Shown piece by piece: positions 60,985 to 64,000 of a DNA stretch of 64,000 nucleotides. Position 1 is the first letter of the stretch; every line of letters begins with the position of its first letter. This DNA is from Synechococcus sp. UW179A. GTDB lineage: Bacteria > Cyanobacteriota > Cyanobacteriia > PCC-6307 > Cyanobiaceae. The notes under the pieces were generated by a model. That model was not told the DNA's origin. It did no database searches and worked only from the letters and a program-made list of their open reading frames with translations. Both the position numbers and the translations under genes were made by a program. Location of the stretch: assembly GCF_900473965.1 (NCBI RefSeq), contig NZ_UCNJ01000013.1, positions 16,987-80,986 of the forward strand, read 5' to 3'.

Positions 60985-61744
60985 TCAGTCTTCAGACACC
61001 CGGGTTTCCGCCACCACAAAGCCATAAATCCAGGCGGACGTCAAAACACTCGCAGAATTGCCAGCAATTCCTGGTCTCACATGAGACTCATGCTTTTGCA
61101 AGGGTTCCTGGCTTGGTGGAGCGATCGCACATGCCCTTTCCAAGTGAGCATGCCCTTCTGTCAAGCGGCGAATGGCACTCGAGCCAAAAACCACAGACTT
61201 TCTTTTTTAAAAAGGTTTTACGCAGATTTCCTGTGGAAAAGCCCCAAAGATCGGTGGAAAACCGCCTTTCTTTTCCACAGGGCAACCTGCTATCAGGAAG
61301 GCTTATGCCTGGAAGTCTCACAGGACCCGCCAAGAGCAAAGACGTTTGAGAAACAAACTGGGCACAGGCAGGTTGGGAATAGGGGTAGTAGTCGTTACTG
61401 CTTGGTTCCCAATGGCACAGTCCATGAGAAAGCCAATCTCTTGCCCTGCTCCCTAAGGGCAGATTACGAAGCAAAGGTTGGCCGTCTGCATTCATTGCTC
61501 TGGCCTACACCGCAACTCAGTGCCTATTGGCCATCAGTCTTGGGTGCTTGAAGCCCCAAATCTTGCCCGCAGAGAAGAGGCCTGAAGCTGTTTAGCGACT
61601 CGTAGGGGCATCACTAGCAAGCTTCGAGATCTTGATGGGCTGCGGTCAACCACGGGGAGAGATGGATTGGTGATCTAACCGGGATGGCGAAATCACAATG
61701 CTCACCATGCCCTGCTCGAAATCATCAGGCGTCCCGAATATCGC
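60985..61744. other. Long intergenic region with DnaA-box-like cluster
   Basis: About 760 bp. Frames on both strands are long (minus 61088-61495, plus 60757-61551) but have no good starts and overlap DUF2811 or each other, so I do not call them. The region holds the inverted repeat at 61230-61281. Confidence 0.5.
61230..61281. other. Inverted TTTTCCACA motifs (DnaA-box-like)
   Basis: TGTGGAAAA at 61232-61240 and TTTTCCACA at 61271-61279 form a 12-bp inverted repeat (CCTGTGGAAAAG / CTTTTCCACAGG) with GGTGGAAAA between them at 61253-61261. TTTTCCACA matches the DnaA box used in Synechococcus. An A+T-rich tract lies just left. I do not see dnaA or dnaN, so an origin is not claimed. Confidence 0.5.
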
Positions 61745-62074
61745 TCAAAAGCGCAGTTGAACCCCAAAGCCTGAAGGTGTTCCATAGACATCACCAGGGC
61801 CGTAGCCATAGGCAGGCATCAAGCGGGGGTAACGATTGACTTCACGGTGATGTGCCTTGCGTGCATGCCTGTAGACACGAGTGTCATGACGGATGTCGCG
61901 GCGCAACTGCCTCAGCTCATGCTGGTTGCGGTGATTGTGGTGGTGGTGATTTTTGGCCTCTGCTGCTGGAACCGTTGCCAATGCCGTAGTGCCAATCACA
62001 CCAGCACACAGCAAAACTTTGCTGCATTGCTTTTGAAGGAAGTTGAAAGGAGCAGCCAATTTTGTGGACATCAC
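61745..62074 (-). CDS. His-rich secreted protein
   Basis: A 109-aa protein with signal peptide (cut near VPAAEA), then KNHHHHNHRNQHELRQLRRD, and Arg/His-rich region, ending YGYGPGDVYGTPSGFGVQLR. Likely periplasmic or surface metal-binding. No family recognised. The ATG is 62074 or 62071. Confidence 0.6.
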   Translation of the reverse strand: MMSTKLAAPFNFLQKQCSKVLLCAGVIGTTALATVPAAEAKNHHHHNHRNQHELRQLRRDIRHDTRVYRHARKAHHREVNRYPRLMPAYGYGPGDVYGTPSGFGVQLRF

Positions 62075-62517
62075 TTTGCTTGAGCTGCATTCAGCGTCGA
62101 TCAGGCGAGGATGCAGGGACAGTTCCTAAAACCGAACCCTCATGGAGGGTCGCCCTTCAGCCTCTGATCAGAAAAAGAGGTTCGTCCCAACCACCCTCCG
62201 AAGCAGATCAATAAAAAGACCCCACTGCTAGTGCAGCCGGGCCAGGGTGATGGGGATTCACATCTTGGGATCACTCTCAAGGCTCGTCAACGCCACATAT
62301 GGTGCATTGACCCTGAAAATGATGACTAGGTATCCCTGAATACCTATTTCTGATGGTCGATTCCTTCTTTTGAGCAACCTGGCTCAAATCCTGGGGATGA
62401 TCCACACCAGAATTTGAGCTGCCCTTTGAGCCACTGGCTTCAATCCACGGCAAGGGCGGTGCTTATTTGATCAAAAAGAGCCTCCGCAATGTTCTGGCGT
62501 TGGCTCCATTCACTCCT
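62075..62517. other. Intergenic, no gene seen
   Basis: About 440 bp. Short hairpin-prone segments (ACCCTC-ATG-GAGGGT at ~62138) but no convincing terminator or gene. Confidence 0.4.
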
Positions 62518-63777
62518 TCAACGCATCAGCTGTGATGGATCTAAGAAGGGTCTGGGATCCTGATCAAAACGATGCTCGAACGGCAGTGCATCAGGATGCT
62601 GATCACCATCGAGTGCAGCAGTGGACTCGAGACTCTGCCTCAGCAACCTGGCACTCTCCAACGGCATGTCGCGGGGCACGGAGATCCGATCGCGCAGGTA
62701 GCGCAGAGCCGAAGCCGATCCACTCTCTGGCATCACGGGCTGTTCCAGAACCATCGCAGTCAGTGCGGCCCTGAGCGGTTGGTCGAAGCGATCTCCCAGA
62801 GGACTTCGTGCCAGGAGAGCGCCACGATGCCTCAACACCCTCTCCAGCGCACGCGCACGCGGCGACACCGTTGCGCCTGACGACCTCCAGCGACTTTCGA
62901 GCTCATTGAGTCCTGCACCGCGATCCACCGCAAGAGCCATCCGTTGCTGATCCTGGCTGCCATCAGCCCAGCAGCCACCCATCTGAGGCGGCAGGTCATG
63001 GGCATGGGTATGAACATCGCTCTGGGTGCCTCGATAGGTCTCCAGTTGCTCAAGTGCCGTGAGCCAATGATCAATTCCGGGATGCTCCTGACGCAAGGCA
63101 AATCCCTTGAAATAAGCGAGTGAGGCATTCATCCGTTCCACGTAGGGAATGAACACCAGGTCGGCGGTGCCGGGGATCGGACCATCCGGTGCATCCGGAT
63201 CCAGCCAGCGACCTCCCCTACTGGCGAGTGCCTGCTCCATCTGTTTGGCAAAACGCTGGAACTGATTCCGGGCCTGACGTTCCTGCCCCTCTCCCAGACC
63301 TGGGGTACACAACCAGATGCACCAGGCCCTGAACAGCACCCGCTCCAGCTCGCGAAGCCGACGCACTCTCTTGTCGGCCATCGGAGCACCGACAGGACCG
63401 AAGCTGCGTTCCAGCGACTCCAGGATGCGATCACTTTCGGTAATCAGCCGCCCATCAAGCTCCAAAGCCGGGAGCATCCCGGAAGGCACGAGCTCCGTGA
63501 ACCAGGGCTCCTTCGGGCCATAGCAGCGCATGGTGACCTTGCGGATCCGATACGGAATCCGGCGAAACTCAAGCCAGAGCCAAACTTTCTGACAGTAAGG
63601 ACACCAGGCGTGGTGATCGCGGAACAGCGTGACCCGAAGCGCTTCCTCCGGCTGACCAAACAGGCGCAACGTGGCCTGAGCATTGGCGGGACCCTCGATT
63701 CGCTCGGCTGCAGGCGGAGCAAGTGCATCCAATGCAGACCAGGTAAGTGCCTGCTGAGACCCTGCGGGATCAGCCAT
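62518..63777 (-). CDS. Glutathione S-transferase family protein
   Basis: A 419-aa protein. The thioredoxin-fold half carries the active-site CPYC (HHAWCPYCQKVWLWLEFRRI) and VPSGMLPALELDGRLITESD; the second half is helical. Twice the length of typical GSTs; the C-terminal ~170 residues have no known match. The CPYC form suggests glutaredoxin-type or omega-like GST chemistry rather than conjugation. ATG 63777 preferred to 63795. Confidence 0.82.
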   Translation of the reverse strand: MADPAGSQQALTWSALDALAPPAAERIEGPANAQATLRLFGQPEEALRVTLFRDHHAWCPYCQKVWLWLEFRRIPYRIRKVTMRCYGPKEPWFTELVPSGMLPALELDGRLITESDRILESLERSFGPVGAPMADKRVRRLRELERVLFRAWCIWLCTPGLGEGQERQARNQFQRFAKQMEQALASRGGRWLDPDAPDGPIPGTADLVFIPYVERMNASLAYFKGFALRQEHPGIDHWLTALEQLETYRGTQSDVHTHAHDLPPQMGGCWADGSQDQQRMALAVDRGAGLNELESRWRSSGATVSPRARALERVLRHRGALLARSPLGDRFDQPLRAALTAMVLEQPVMPESGSASALRYLRDRISVPRDMPLESARLLRQSLESTAALDGDQHPDALPFEHRFDQDPRPFLDPSQLMR

Positions 63778-64000
63778 GGGTGTTGCAACAAACAACCAAT
63801 CTCATGCTGGCGCGCCAGCAAACGAAGGGTGACTGGAGTTCACCATCAGGATCGAAAGGACGATCCACAGGAACGAGACACTATTTCAGCGCAAACAAAG
63901 CCGAGGCCATGGCACCGGACAACACGACCGCGATGAGTTTGTGAACAAGATCACAGCTGTTGTTGATGTCAATCAACGCATCAACCTGCAATCAGAAGGA
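63778..64000. other. Window edge, no gene seen
   Basis: Only short frames; the sequence likely includes the upstream region of the GST gene and the start of the next. Confidence 0.4.

Noticed and set aside
60757..61551. Long plus frame of 264 codons, overlapping DUF2811
   Set aside because: Runs antisense through DUF2811, Cys/His/Arg-rich in an unnatural way, no start signal; likely chance.

Overview
The window looks like chromosomal DNA of a marine picocyanobacterium of the Synechococcus/Cyanobium group. The evidence is three proteins of the high-light-inducible (Hli) type, short picocyanobacterial families (DUF1651, DUF2811, DUF4278, Nif11, DUF3598), a CP12-like protein, a compact layout, many genes under 100 codons, and a Zur-type operator in front of a zinc ABC transporter. 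I see no rRNA, tRNA, CRISPR array, complete insertion sequence or prophage.

Layout. 0.3-4 kb: a lipase-like hydrolase and a secreted amidase-signature protein, with two copies of a ~195-bp direct repeat either side of the amidase. 4-10 kb: a DUF3828-like secreted protein, gamma-glutamyltranspeptidase, an amber-interrupted small secreted protein, and a 909-aa DUF1254/DUF1214 protein with a C-terminal module also found on a 641-aa protein at 35-37 kb. 10-14 kb: a three-gene operon (beta-propeller, SDR, FAD oxidoreductase). 14-17 kb: CP12-like protein, DoxX, two cupins, a methyltransferase and an ABM monooxygenase. 17-22 kb: GAF sensor with a Cys-rich tail, glycosyltransferase, lipocalin-like and VanW proteins. 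21.9-27 kb: the zinc block, with cobW-WD40 divergent from znuACB around a GATAAT-G-ATTATC palindrome, then a P450. 28.7-33 kb: an A+T-rich island with a sugar permease and ribokinase, then about eight tiny minus-strand genes, two of them visibly broken and two tandem paralogues. 34-44 kb: Hli genes, the second large secreted-type protein, a J-domain protein, PhzF, and two peptidoglycan amidase-type genes. 44-50 kb: small secreted and membrane proteins, a GH57 enzyme and a DCC thiol oxidoreductase. 50-55 kb: a Nif11 protein, a prohibitin-like SPFH protein and a SagB/McbC-type peptide dehydrogenase. 55-64 kb: SRAP protease, a second DoxX, SnoaL-like protein, Hli-like protein, an LCAT-family lipoprotein, DUF2811, a DnaA-box-like cluster and a GST.

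How genes fit together. The best-supported functional unit is zinc homeostasis (CobW chaperone, WD40 protein, ZnuACB, Zur box). Ribose-type sugar uptake and phosphorylation form a second unit. Carotenoid or lipid-type redox, cell-wall amidases, quinone or electrophile protection (DoxX, cupins, ABM, SnoaL, GST) and photoprotection (Hli) are scattered. The most unusual parts are the decaying small-protein island at 30.6-33 kb, the shared C-terminal module on two large signal-peptide-less proteins, the minimal CP12 C-terminal module, and an orphan SagB-type dehydrogenase about 2 kb from a Nif11 peptide. All functions are read from sequence by eye; no database search was run.
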